From Desulfotomaculum sp. (GTDB lineage Bacteria > Bacillota > Desulfotomaculia > Desulfotomaculales > Nap2-2B): a stretch of 5,322 bases of DNA. The translations under genes and the position numbers were made by a program. Below are positions 1 through 5,322 of the stretch, one piece after another (position 1 is the first letter of the stretch; each line of letters opens with the position of its first letter). The stretch is taken from NCBI GenBank assembly GCA_003445555.1, contig DMDI01000176.1, forward strand, positions 1 through 5,322. Reading direction: 5' to 3'. Under the pieces are notes generated by a model. The model was not told where the DNA came from and searched no databases. It worked only from the letters and a program-made list of their open reading frames with translations.

Positions 1-29
1 CCCCCTTGAAGGGGGAGGGAAGGTGGGGG
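1..29. repeat. C/G-rich palindrome and G-tract downstream of the transporter, cut by window edge
   Basis: CCCCCTT (1-7) and AAGGGGG (9-15) form a perfect 7-bp inverted repeat around a single G. It is followed by more G-runs at 17-19, 22-23 and 25-29. Read on the minus strand it begins 36 bp after the transporter stop and could be a transcript-end hairpin, but the sequence beyond it is missing. The composition resembles dispersed CCCTTGAAGGG-type intergenic repeats known to me from many bacterial genomes. That is recollection, not a search result. Confidence 0.5.
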
Positions 30-50
30 CGGCTGAGTAGTTATGTTTAA

Positions 51-1070
51 TCAACTTATGGTACCCGTTAGGGCAGCAATTAAAAATATAAGGTAAAAAA
101 CCCCTCCGTAAGTCAATAAATGCCGGGCGTCTAGAAATCCCCGGTACTTAATTATGGTTAAGGTAAACAGGGCGGATACTAGGGCCAAAATAGCGCTTAA
201 CAAGGCAGCCTCAGAAAGAACCCATGAGGTAAGCAAAATACCGACCGCCGGAATTATCGAGCCTTGAAAGACCATAGCCCCGGTGATATTACCTAAAGCC
301 ATAGTGTCTTTACGCTGGCCTAACCAGATAATGCTGTTAAATTTTTCGGGCATTTCCGTGGCCAAAGGAGCAATAAGTAAGGAAAAAATTAGGGCCGGTA
401 TTCCCCATAAGGTAGATAAAGTTTTAATTCCATCTACAAAAAACTTTGCCCCTATTATGATCCCGGCTAAAGCCATTCCTGTTTGGAGAAGAACTAAAAA
501 TAAGGGGGGATTGGCGGCTTTACGGACTATTAACAGGGGGTCCATCTCTATTTTTTCATTAGTACATTTCCCCCCGCAGGTAATGGTATGGTAAACAAAA
601 AACAAATAAGCCATAATCAAAACTACCGCTACCGCTATTTTTAAGGGCCAGCTGAAAAAAGTAGCCAAAATAGCTAAGGTGTATAAAGGCAGAAAAAAGG
701 TCAGGTCCCGCTGGATTACCAAAGGTTCGGGTTCAATACGGGGATAATTTTCCTGACGTACCTTTTGAAAGGCTAATACTGATCCCCCACTTAAAAAGAG
801 GGCTAGGGTACCAAGCATAAAAGGGGCGCCTAAAATAGCCCCGATCCCGATTTCGTGCCCTACTTCTCCGTGACCAAGCAAAATAGCAATTAGCGGGATG
901 ATTGTTTCCGGCATAGCTGTCCCCACAGCCGCCAGAATGCTGCCCACCGCCCCAACGGTAAGATTCATTTTCTTGCCCAGCCATTCAACACCGTTAGTAA
1001 AAAAGCCGGCACTAACCAAGATTAATCCTAGACTAAGCAATAAAACGCCTATTTCTAACCAAATGGCCAT
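51..1070 (-). CDS. CaCA-superfamily (sodium/calcium exchanger-like) membrane antiporter, divergent
   Basis: This is a 339-residue integral membrane protein with about ten hydrophobic segments (roughly residues 4-24, 36-65, 74-100, 122-140, 142-160, 188-213, 221-250, 256-283, 285-306 and 318-337). The two halves each hold an alpha-repeat-like motif: GTAMPE at 50-55 followed by GAILGAP at 76-82, and ATEMPEK at 237-243 followed by ALGNITGAM at 258-266. Paired (G/A)TxxPE motifs are the hallmark of the Na+/Ca2+ exchanger family, where the two glutamates (here E55 and E242) bind cations. A hydrophilic loop at 161-187 separates the halves and contains C165 and C169. The ATG start is preceded by AAGGAG. 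Family membership is well supported. The transported ion is not, because several ligand positions known from the archaeal exchanger NCX_Mj are non-polar here. The gene lies 109 bp after folC on the same strand and has no obvious functional link to it. Confidence 0.85.
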   Translation of the reverse strand: MAIWLEIGVLLLSLGLILVSAGFFTNGVEWLGKKMNLTVGAVGSILAAVGTAMPETIIPLIAILLGHGEVGHEIGIGAILGAPFMLGTLALFLSGGSVLAFQKVRQENYPRIEPEPLVIQRDLTFFLPLYTLAILATFFSWPLKIAVAVVLIMAYLFFVYHTITCGGKCTNEKIEMDPLLIVRKAANPPLFLVLLQTGMALAGIIIGAKFFVDGIKTLSTLWGIPALIFSLLIAPLATEMPEKFNSIIWLGQRKDTMALGNITGAMVFQGSIIPAVGILLTSWVLSEAALLSAILALVSALFTLTIIKYRGFLDARHLLTYGGVFYLIFLIAALTGTIS

Positions 1071-1081
1071 TAACTTTTGCG

Positions 1082-1087
1082 CTCCTT
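1082..1087 (-). promoter_or_regulatory. Ribosome binding site of the transporter gene
   Basis: On the minus strand AAGGAG lies 11 nt before the ATG at 1070. The spacing is slightly long but the motif is strong. It sits about 17 nt downstream of palindrome copy 1, so a folded palindrome in the mRNA would leave it accessible. Confidence 0.7.
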
Positions 1088-1103
1088 AAAAATAATGCTG
1101 CCA

Positions 1104-1127
1104 TAGGGGCGTTAAATTTAACGCCCC
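1104..1127. repeat. Palindromic repeat, copy 1 (folC-transporter spacer)
   Basis: Positions 1106-1127 are a perfect 22-bp palindrome: half-site GGGGCGTTAAA followed directly by its reverse complement, preceded by TA. It can form a GC-clamped hairpin on either strand. Positions 1104-1125 are identical over 22 bp to copy 2 at 2561-2582. No T-run follows on the minus strand, so it is a poor intrinsic terminator for folC. The TAGGGGCG start and C-rich end resemble short dispersed palindromes that I recall from Peptococcaceae and Chloroflexi genomes; that likeness is from memory and unchecked. Confidence 0.9.
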
Positions 1128-1132
1128 CAATT

Positions 1133-1151
1133 GTCAATCGGGACGATTGAC
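1133..1151. repeat. Short hairpin next to repeat copy 1
   Basis: GTCAATCG (1133-1140) and CGATTGAC (1144-1151) form a perfect 8-bp stem around a 3-nt loop. It lies 5 bp beyond palindrome copy 1. The pair is bracketed by TAGG (1104-1107) and CCTA (1151-1154), so the two hairpins could be halves of one 51-bp element. Neither strand shows a T-run after the stem, so a terminator role is weakly supported. Confidence 0.6.
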
Positions 1152-1157
1152 CTACTA

Positions 1158-1175
1158 AAATTTAAGAAATTTAAG
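1158..1175. repeat. Perfect tandem 9-mer, two units
   Basis: AAATTTAAG occurs twice head to tail just past the folC stop codon. The unit shares the TTAAATTT-type core of the nearby palindromes (in reverse complement, CTTAAATTT), which may be coincidence in an AT-rich spacer. No function is apparent. Confidence 0.55.
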
Positions 1176-1179
1176 ACGT

Positions 1180-2532
1180 CTATAAATTATTTTGAAGTTC
1201 GCTTAAAACCTCAGCCACCAGGTACAAAGAGCCCGTAAAACAAATAACTTCTTCCGGCCTAGCCACCTTTAACGCCTGGTGCAACGCGGCCGGTACAGTT
1301 TCCTTGATCAGGACTTGATTTACATACTTTACCGCCTCAGTCGCTAATAGACGGCAATCCAAAGCCCGGGGGTTGCGGGGCTTTGTAATAATAACTGCTT
1401 TAGCGCGCAGGGCCAATTCGGCCACCATTTTTGGGTACTCCTTATCTTTTAACACACCTAGTACCATTATTATTTCTTTTCCTTTAAAATAATCGTCCAG
1501 GGCCTCACGTAAATTTTTTGCTCCGGCGTGATTATGGCTTCCATCAACTACCACCGTGGGATTTTGCCTGATAATTTCAAACCGTCCCGGCCATCGGACA
1601 GTTGCCAGGCCTTGCCGGATGGCCTGTTTACTAACTTTGTAGCCAAATTCCCGTAAGACTTCTATGGCCGCAATAGCCAGGGCCGCATTGCTTAATTGAT
1701 AACATCCAAGCAAAGGTATAAAAAGGTCTTCGTAAATATCCTTTCTTCCTTTAACCGTAAAAGTCTGCCCGCTTAAAGAAAAATTTTTACTTTCCCAGCT
1801 AACCTGTCCGGCCGCGGGTACTTGCCGGGGTAAGGGGGTTAAATTTAACGCCCCGGCGGCTTGACTTTTAATCCAAAATAAAGGGGCCTTTTTTTGCCGG
1901 CATAAGCTAAAGATAACGGCCAAGGCTTGTCTTTCATCGCAAGCCGTAATTAAGGGCACCTTTTCCTTAATAATACCGGCTTTATTTAGCGCAATTTCTT
2001 TAACTGTTCTACCCAGGTATTCCGTGTGGTCTACGGAGACATTAGTGATTAAACTAACCATAGGTTCAACTACGTTAGTGGCATCCAGGGACCCGCCCAA
2101 GCCTACTTCTAAAACCACCGGGTCTGCCTTGGCTTCGTAAAAATACCGTAAGGCAACCGCCGTAAGAACCTCAAATTCAGTAGGGTGCCCGTATCCTTCA
2201 GCCGCCATTTGTGAGGCAAGGGGGGAAACAAGAGTAAACAATTCCGTTAAGCGGGCAGGGTTAATTTTTTTTCCGCCCAAACAAAAACGCTCCGTATAAT
2301 CATAAAGATGGGGAGAAGTATAAACGCCTGCTTTGTAACCGGCCGCGTTTAATATACTGCCCAGAATGGCCGTGGTAGAACCTTTGCCGTTAGTACCGCC
2401 GACATGAATAACCCGTAAGTGATGGTGAGGGTTATCCAGGCGTTTTAAAAATTCTTTAATCCGCCCCAGACCAAGCTTAACCCCTGAGGAGGTTAGCTCT
2501 GATAAATAGGCTTGCACCCCTCGATAATCCAC
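1180..2532 (-). CDS. folC: Folylpolyglutamate synthase / dihydrofolate synthase (FolC)
   Basis: This cytosolic Mur-ligase-type enzyme uses ATP to add glutamate to folates, and in many bacteria also to dihydropteroate. The 450-residue length is normal for the family. Visible motifs in order are the P-loop HVGGTNGKGS (43-52), YTSPHL (71-76), TEFEVLTA (118-125), LEVGLGGSLDATNVV (141-155), VDHTEYLG (168-175), the KAGIIK segment (184-189, containing the lysine carbamylated in related enzymes), LLGCYQLSNAALA (274-286), WPGRFEII (314-321), DGSHNHAGA (330-338), VLGVLKDKEYP (357-367) and FTGSLYL (432-438). The start is GTG: the N-terminus matches the family pattern, and GAGG sits 7 nt upstream. It follows valS by 95 bp, a classic Firmicute pairing. 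Residues 227-234 (GALNLTPL) are encoded by a copy of the palindromic repeat found in both flanking spacers. Whether it is bifunctional cannot be decided from sequence alone. Confidence 0.96.
   Translation of the reverse strand: MDYRGVQAYLSELTSSGVKLGLGRIKEFLKRLDNPHHHLRVIHVGGTNGKGSTTAILGSILNAAGYKAGVYTSPHLYDYTERFCLGGKKINPARLTELFTLVSPLASQMAAEGYGHPTEFEVLTAVALRYFYEAKADPVVLEVGLGGSLDATNVVEPMVSLITNVSVDHTEYLGRTVKEIALNKAGIIKEKVPLITACDERQALAVIFSLCRQKKAPLFWIKSQAAGALNLTPLPRQVPAAGQVSWESKNFSLSGQTFTVKGRKDIYEDLFIPLLGCYQLSNAALAIAAIEVLREFGYKVSKQAIRQGLATVRWPGRFEIIRQNPTVVVDGSHNHAGAKNLREALDDYFKGKEIIMVLGVLKDKEYPKMVAELALRAKAVIITKPRNPRALDCRLLATEAVKYVNQVLIKETVPAALHQALKVARPEEVICFTGSLYLVAEVLSELQNNL
1831..1854. repeat. 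Palindromic repeat, copy 3, inside folC coding sequence
   Basis: Aligned with the 24 bp at 1104-1127, this stretch matches at 22 positions and shares an unbroken 17-bp run starting GTTAAATTTAAC. On the coding (minus) strand it reads as exactly eight codons, FolC residues 227-234 (GALNLTPL). A further outer inverted repeat, GCCGGGG at 1824-1830 and CCCCGGC at 1851-1857, encloses the core and could form a competing stem. The encoded segment lies in a linker before the LLGCYQ motif, a region of variable length in FolC. Confidence 0.8.
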
Positions 2533-2539
2533 CTTATTC

Positions 2540-2543
2540 CCTC
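2540..2543 (-). promoter_or_regulatory. Ribosome binding site supporting the GTG start of folC
   Basis: On the minus strand GAGG is followed by 7 nt (GAATAAG) and then GTG. This spacing is good and supports GTG at 2532 over any later start. The N-terminal residues MDYRGVQAYL also align with the usual FolC beginning. Confidence 0.7.
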
Positions 2544-2560
2544 AAATAGAATTTGGCCGG

Positions 2561-2582
2561 TAGGGGCGTTAAATTTAACGCC
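2561..2582. repeat. Palindromic repeat, copy 2 (valS-folC spacer)
   Basis: Positions 2565-2582 are a perfect 18-bp palindrome (half-site GGCGTTAAA), and the 22 bp from TAGGGG onward equal copy 1. The symmetry stops at TT, where copy 1 continues with CC, so this arm is shorter by two base pairs. On the plus strand the hairpin is followed by TTTATT, but no plus-strand gene ends there. On the minus strand, where valS ends 45 bp earlier, it is followed by CCTACCGG and not by a T-run. Confidence 0.9.
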
Positions 2583-2627
2583 TTTATTAAAAACAGGTAA
2601 CAGCCATATCCACACTTTAATTAAGCC

Positions 2628-5276
2628 CTAATCTTCGCCTTCCAATATTATCAGCCGTTCCTTTACGGCGGCCAGTTTGGTTAAGAACTCCGTTTCCTTA
2701 GTCCGCTCCTTAGCTATAATTTCCACCGGCGCTTTGGTTAAAAAGCTATCCTTTTTTAACTTGTCCTGTACCGCGGCCAGCTCTTTTTCCAGCACCGTTA
2801 ATTCTTTGCGCAGTCTGACGGTTTCTTTTTCTAAATCAATTAAACCCTTTAAAGGGATAAATATTTCTGCCTCACGGGTTACGGCGTGCGCGGCCTGGGT
2901 TATCTTTTCCGCCGGTTCAGGAAAGATTTCTACCTGGCACTGGGCCAGGTTTTCGATGTAAAAAGACCATCGGCCGAGCAAGGCGGCTACCTCACCAGAC
3001 AAGGCAATTATAATCGCTTCGGCTTTTTTCCCGGGGGGGATGTGCATTTCACTCCGGATGTGCCGGATTGCCTTTACCACGTTCATAATAACTTCCATTT
3101 GGGCTTGTGCTAGCGGCCTAATCCACTCTTTATTTTCTACCGGCCACTTTGCCTGCATGATGGTGTTTCCCTGGTGAGGTAAGCGCTGCCAAATTTCCTC
3201 CGTAATAAAGGGCATAAAGGGATGGAACATTTCTAAAGTACCCCTTAAAACTTCAACCAACACGTACTGGGCAGTCTGCCGGTCAGTGGTATCTTTGGTA
3301 GGATTCTCCCTCTCAACATTAAGGCCGTTCCCGTATAAACGGGGTTTGGCCAGTTCAATATACCAATCGCAAAGTTCATTCCAGATAAATTCATACAAAA
3401 CCCGGGCGGCCTCACCCAATTCATAAGCCGCCAAATTACCCGTCACCTCTTTAATCACGGTATGGTAGCGGCTTAAAATCCACCAATCGGCCAGGGTAAA
3501 ATGATCGGGGTTAGGGCCTTTTCCTGGCTGATACCCCTTTAAGTTCATAATTACAAACCGGGAAGCGTTCCAAATTTTATTGGCAAAATTACGCGCCCCC
3601 TCCAGGCGTTCAAAATAAAAGCGTAAATCGTTGCCAGGCGTGTTGCCGGTTACCAGCATAAAGCGCAAACTGTCTGCCCCATGGCTTTCGATAACCTCAA
3701 TAGGATCAACCCCGTTGCCTAAAGACTTACTCATTTTACGTCCTTGAGCATCCAGAACTAAGCCGTGAATGAAGACTTTCTGGAAAGGTACCTCACCCAT
3801 AAAGGCAAGCCCGCTAAAAATCATGCGCGCCACCCAGAAAAAGATTATATCCCGGCCGGTAACTAGAACAGAGGTGGGATAATAATACGCCAGGTCAACG
3901 GTTTTATGCGGCCAGCCCAGAGTGGCAAAAGGCCACAGAGCAGAAGAAAACCAGGTATCCAGTACGTCAGGGTCCTGGTCTAAATTGGTACCGGCACAAC
4001 GGCTGCACTCACGTGGGGCTTGGCGGGAAACTATAATTTCGGCGCAGTCCCGGCAGTACCAAACTGGAATACGGTGCCCCCACCAAAGCTGACGGGAAAT
4101 GCCCCGGTCGTGAATGTTTTCAAGCCAGTGGAAATAGTTTTTTTCAAAATGTTGGGGAATAATTTTTACCCGGCCGCTTTTAACGGCGTTGATCGCTTTT
4201 TGGGCTAAAGGCTTGGTTTTTAAAAACCATTGTTTGGAAATGGTGGTTTCGGTGGTGGTGCCGCAACGCTCGCAGTGGCCAACTTGGTGAACCAGAGGCT
4301 CTTCTTTTTTCAAAAATCCTTTTTGGCGCAAAGCCTCAACCACCTTTTGCCTCCCCTCATCTACTTTTAGCCCGGCAAAAGAGCCGGCTTGGTTGGTTAA
4401 GCGGCCTTTTTCGTCAACCACCTTAAGAGCGGGCAAATGATGACGTTGGCCGATCTCAAAGTCGGTTTGGTCATGGGCGGGGGTAATTTTTAGGGCGCCG
4501 CTGCCAAATTTAGGGTCCACCGCTTCATCGGCAATAACCGGGATTAGCCGGTCGGTTAAAGGCAGGGGCACTTTTTGGCCGACCAGTTTTTGGTAGCGCC
4601 GGTCTTGGGGATGAACGGCCACGGCCACATCGGCAAAAATGGTTTCCGGCCGGGTGGTGGCGATGGTGATCGGGCCATAGGAAAGGTAATAAAGAACGCC
4701 TTCTTCTTCCTCGTAAATGTTTTCCAAGTCGGAAATGACCGTTTGGCAACCCGGGCACCAGTTAACCAGATAGTCGCCTTTGTAAATAAGTCCTTTTTGG
4801 TAGAGCTTTTTAAAAGCGGTTTTTACCGCCAGTGAGCGTTTTTCATCCATCGTATAAGCCTCGCGGGACCAGTCTAAAGAAAAGCCTAATCGTTTAAGTT
4901 GCTGGCGGATATAATCACGGGAGCGGTTGGCAAACTGGTGGGCCCGGCGTAAGAATTCTTCCCGGCCAATTTCTTCCTTTGTTTTTCCTTCCTTTTTTAA
5001 CTCCTGATTAACAAGGTATTCTACGGCAATAGCGGCATGGTCAAAACCCGGCAACCAAAGAGTAGGCTCGCCCTTCACCCGCTGATAACGGGCCATAATA
5101 TCCTCAACCACGTACATCGCGTGGCCGGCATGAAGACTGCCGGTAACATTGGGCGGGGGAAGGGTGATCACAAACGGCTTTTTCCCTTTTTCAATTTTGG
5201 GGGTAAAGTAGCCGCCTTTTTCCCAGAACTGATAAATTTTTTCCTCTACTTTTTCGGGTTGATAGCGTTTATCCAT
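2628..5276 (-). CDS. valS: Valyl-tRNA synthetase (class I)
   Basis: This cytosolic enzyme attaches valine to tRNA-Val and hydrolyses mischarged threonyl-tRNA in an editing domain. The 882-residue length fits bacterial ValS. The Rossmann core carries the HIGH-type motif within PPPNVTGSLHAGHA (40-53) and KMSKS at 514-518. The editing (CP1) domain includes TTRPETIFADVAVAVHP (207-223) and HDQTDFEIGQRH (268-279), with D272 at the conserved editing aspartate. Candidate zinc-binding cysteine pairs are C174/C177, C335/C338, C408/C411 and C424/C427. DVLDTWFSSALWPF (437-450) and GRDIIFFWVARM (474-485) are typical of ValS/IleS. The anticodon-binding domain occupies about 595-745, and residues 812-882 form the ValS C-terminal coiled-coil arm. 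The ATG is forced by an in-frame TAA five codons upstream, yet it has no visible Shine-Dalgarno sequence. A T-box leader, frequent for this gene in Firmicutes, would lie outside the window. Confidence 0.98.
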   Translation of the reverse strand: MDKRYQPEKVEEKIYQFWEKGGYFTPKIEKGKKPFVITLPPPNVTGSLHAGHAMYVVEDIMARYQRVKGEPTLWLPGFDHAAIAVEYLVNQELKKEGKTKEEIGREEFLRRAHQFANRSRDYIRQQLKRLGFSLDWSREAYTMDEKRSLAVKTAFKKLYQKGLIYKGDYLVNWCPGCQTVISDLENIYEEEEGVLYYLSYGPITIATTRPETIFADVAVAVHPQDRRYQKLVGQKVPLPLTDRLIPVIADEAVDPKFGSGALKITPAHDQTDFEIGQRHHLPALKVVDEKGRLTNQAGSFAGLKVDEGRQKVVEALRQKGFLKKEEPLVHQVGHCERCGTTTETTISKQWFLKTKPLAQKAINAVKSGRVKIIPQHFEKNYFHWLENIHDRGISRQLWWGHRIPVWYCRDCAEIIVSRQAPRECSRCAGTNLDQDPDVLDTWFSSALWPFATLGWPHKTVDLAYYYPTSVLVTGRDIIFFWVARMIFSGLAFMGEVPFQKVFIHGLVLDAQGRKMSKSLGNGVDPIEVIESHGADSLRFMLVTGNTPGNDLRFYFERLEGARNFANKIWNASRFVIMNLKGYQPGKGPNPDHFTLADWWILSRYHTVIKEVTGNLAAYELGEAARVLYEFIWNELCDWYIELAKPRLYGNGLNVERENPTKDTTDRQTAQYVLVEVLRGTLEMFHPFMPFITEEIWQRLPHQGNTIMQAKWPVENKEWIRPLAQAQMEVIMNVVKAIRHIRSEMHIPPGKKAEAIIIALSGEVAALLGRWSFYIENLAQCQVEIFPEPAEKITQAAHAVTREAEIFIPLKGLIDLEKETVRLRKELTVLEKELAAVQDKLKKDSFLTKAPVEIIAKERTKETEFLTKLAAVKERLIILEGED

Positions 5277-5322
5277 AAGGATAAATGGTTAAATTACTGG
5301 GATACGCGAATTAACACGAATG
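5277..5322 (-). other. Partial valS upstream region with imperfect direct repeat, no visible ribosome site
   Basis: The 20 nt before the valS ATG contain no purine-rich Shine-Dalgarno-like tract; on the coding strand they are mostly T, A and C. Further upstream, at the window edge, ATTCGTGTTA (5321-5312) is followed directly by ATTCGCGTAT (5311-5302), an imperfect 10-nt direct repeat matching at 7 positions. Only 46 bp are available, so a promoter or T-box leader cannot be judged. Confidence 0.4.

Noticed and set aside
283..594. Plus-strand open frame of 103 codons inside the transporter gene
   Set aside because: It is antisense to a clear membrane-protein gene, has no recognisable domain, and is explained as a shadow of the opposite strand.
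1111..1137. Possible minus-strand promoter for the transporter: TTGACA at 1137-1132 and TTTAAC at 1116-1111
   Set aside because: The -35 match is perfect, but the spacer is only 15 nt and the -10 matches at four positions. Both boxes lie within hairpin or palindrome arms that explain the sequence equally well.
1871..1911. AAAGG/CCTTT stem followed by T-run within folC
   Set aside because: The stem is only 5 bp, lies on the non-coding strand, and encodes ordinary FolC residues.
2565..2590. Palindrome copy 2 plus TTTATT as an intrinsic terminator
   Set aside because: The T-rich tail is on the plus strand, where no gene ends. On the minus strand, after valS, the stem is followed by CCTACCGG.
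4525..4758. Minus-strand frame of 77 codons within valS
   Set aside because: It lies in another frame of a well-conserved valS region. The arginine- and proline-rich content is typical of out-of-frame translation.
5277..5322. T-box antiterminator upstream of valS
   Set aside because: No T-box consensus is visible in the 46 bp present. The region where it would lie is mostly outside the window, so it can be neither claimed nor excluded.

Overview
The window carries three genes, all read from the minus strand and all intact. In order of transcription they are valS (valyl-tRNA synthetase), folC (folylpolyglutamate/dihydrofolate synthase) and a divergent membrane transporter of the Ca2+/cation antiporter (CaCA) superfamily. 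The neighbouring valS-folC pair is the arrangement known from Bacillus and many other Firmicutes. Together with the moderate base composition and the mix of GTG and ATG starts with purine-rich ribosome sites, this suggests a Bacillota lineage, perhaps an anaerobic clostridial or Peptococcaceae-like one. That placement is inference, since no rRNA or other marker is present.

Layout on the plus-strand ruler: 1-50 is the 3' flank of the transporter, with a C/G-rich palindrome cut by the window edge. 51-1070 is the transporter. 1071-1179 is a 109-bp spacer holding a perfect 22-bp palindrome, a second hairpin and a short tandem repeat. 1180-2532 is folC. 2533-2627 is a 95-bp spacer with a second copy of the same palindrome. 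2628-5276 is valS. 5277-5322 is a short piece of valS upstream DNA. There is no gene-free stretch over 300 bases, and I see no RNA gene, CRISPR array, transposase or phage gene. All other open frames lie antisense or out of frame inside the three genes.

The two enzymes are housekeeping functions: tRNA-Val charging, and glutamate addition to folates for one-carbon metabolism. The transporter has no evident metabolic tie to them and may simply be read through from the same unit or have its own promoter. No strong intrinsic terminator separates the genes on the minus strand.

The most unusual signal is a small palindromic repeat (half-site GGGGCGTTAAA) present three times in about 1.5 kb: once in each spacer flanking folC, and once inside folC. 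The internal copy is read in frame as exactly eight codons (residues 227-234) in a part of the protein that varies in this family. This looks like a dispersed short palindromic repeat that has colonised a coding sequence. The transporter also lacks several polar residues that bind cations in characterised Na+/Ca2+ exchangers. I did not find a convincing new multi-gene system here.
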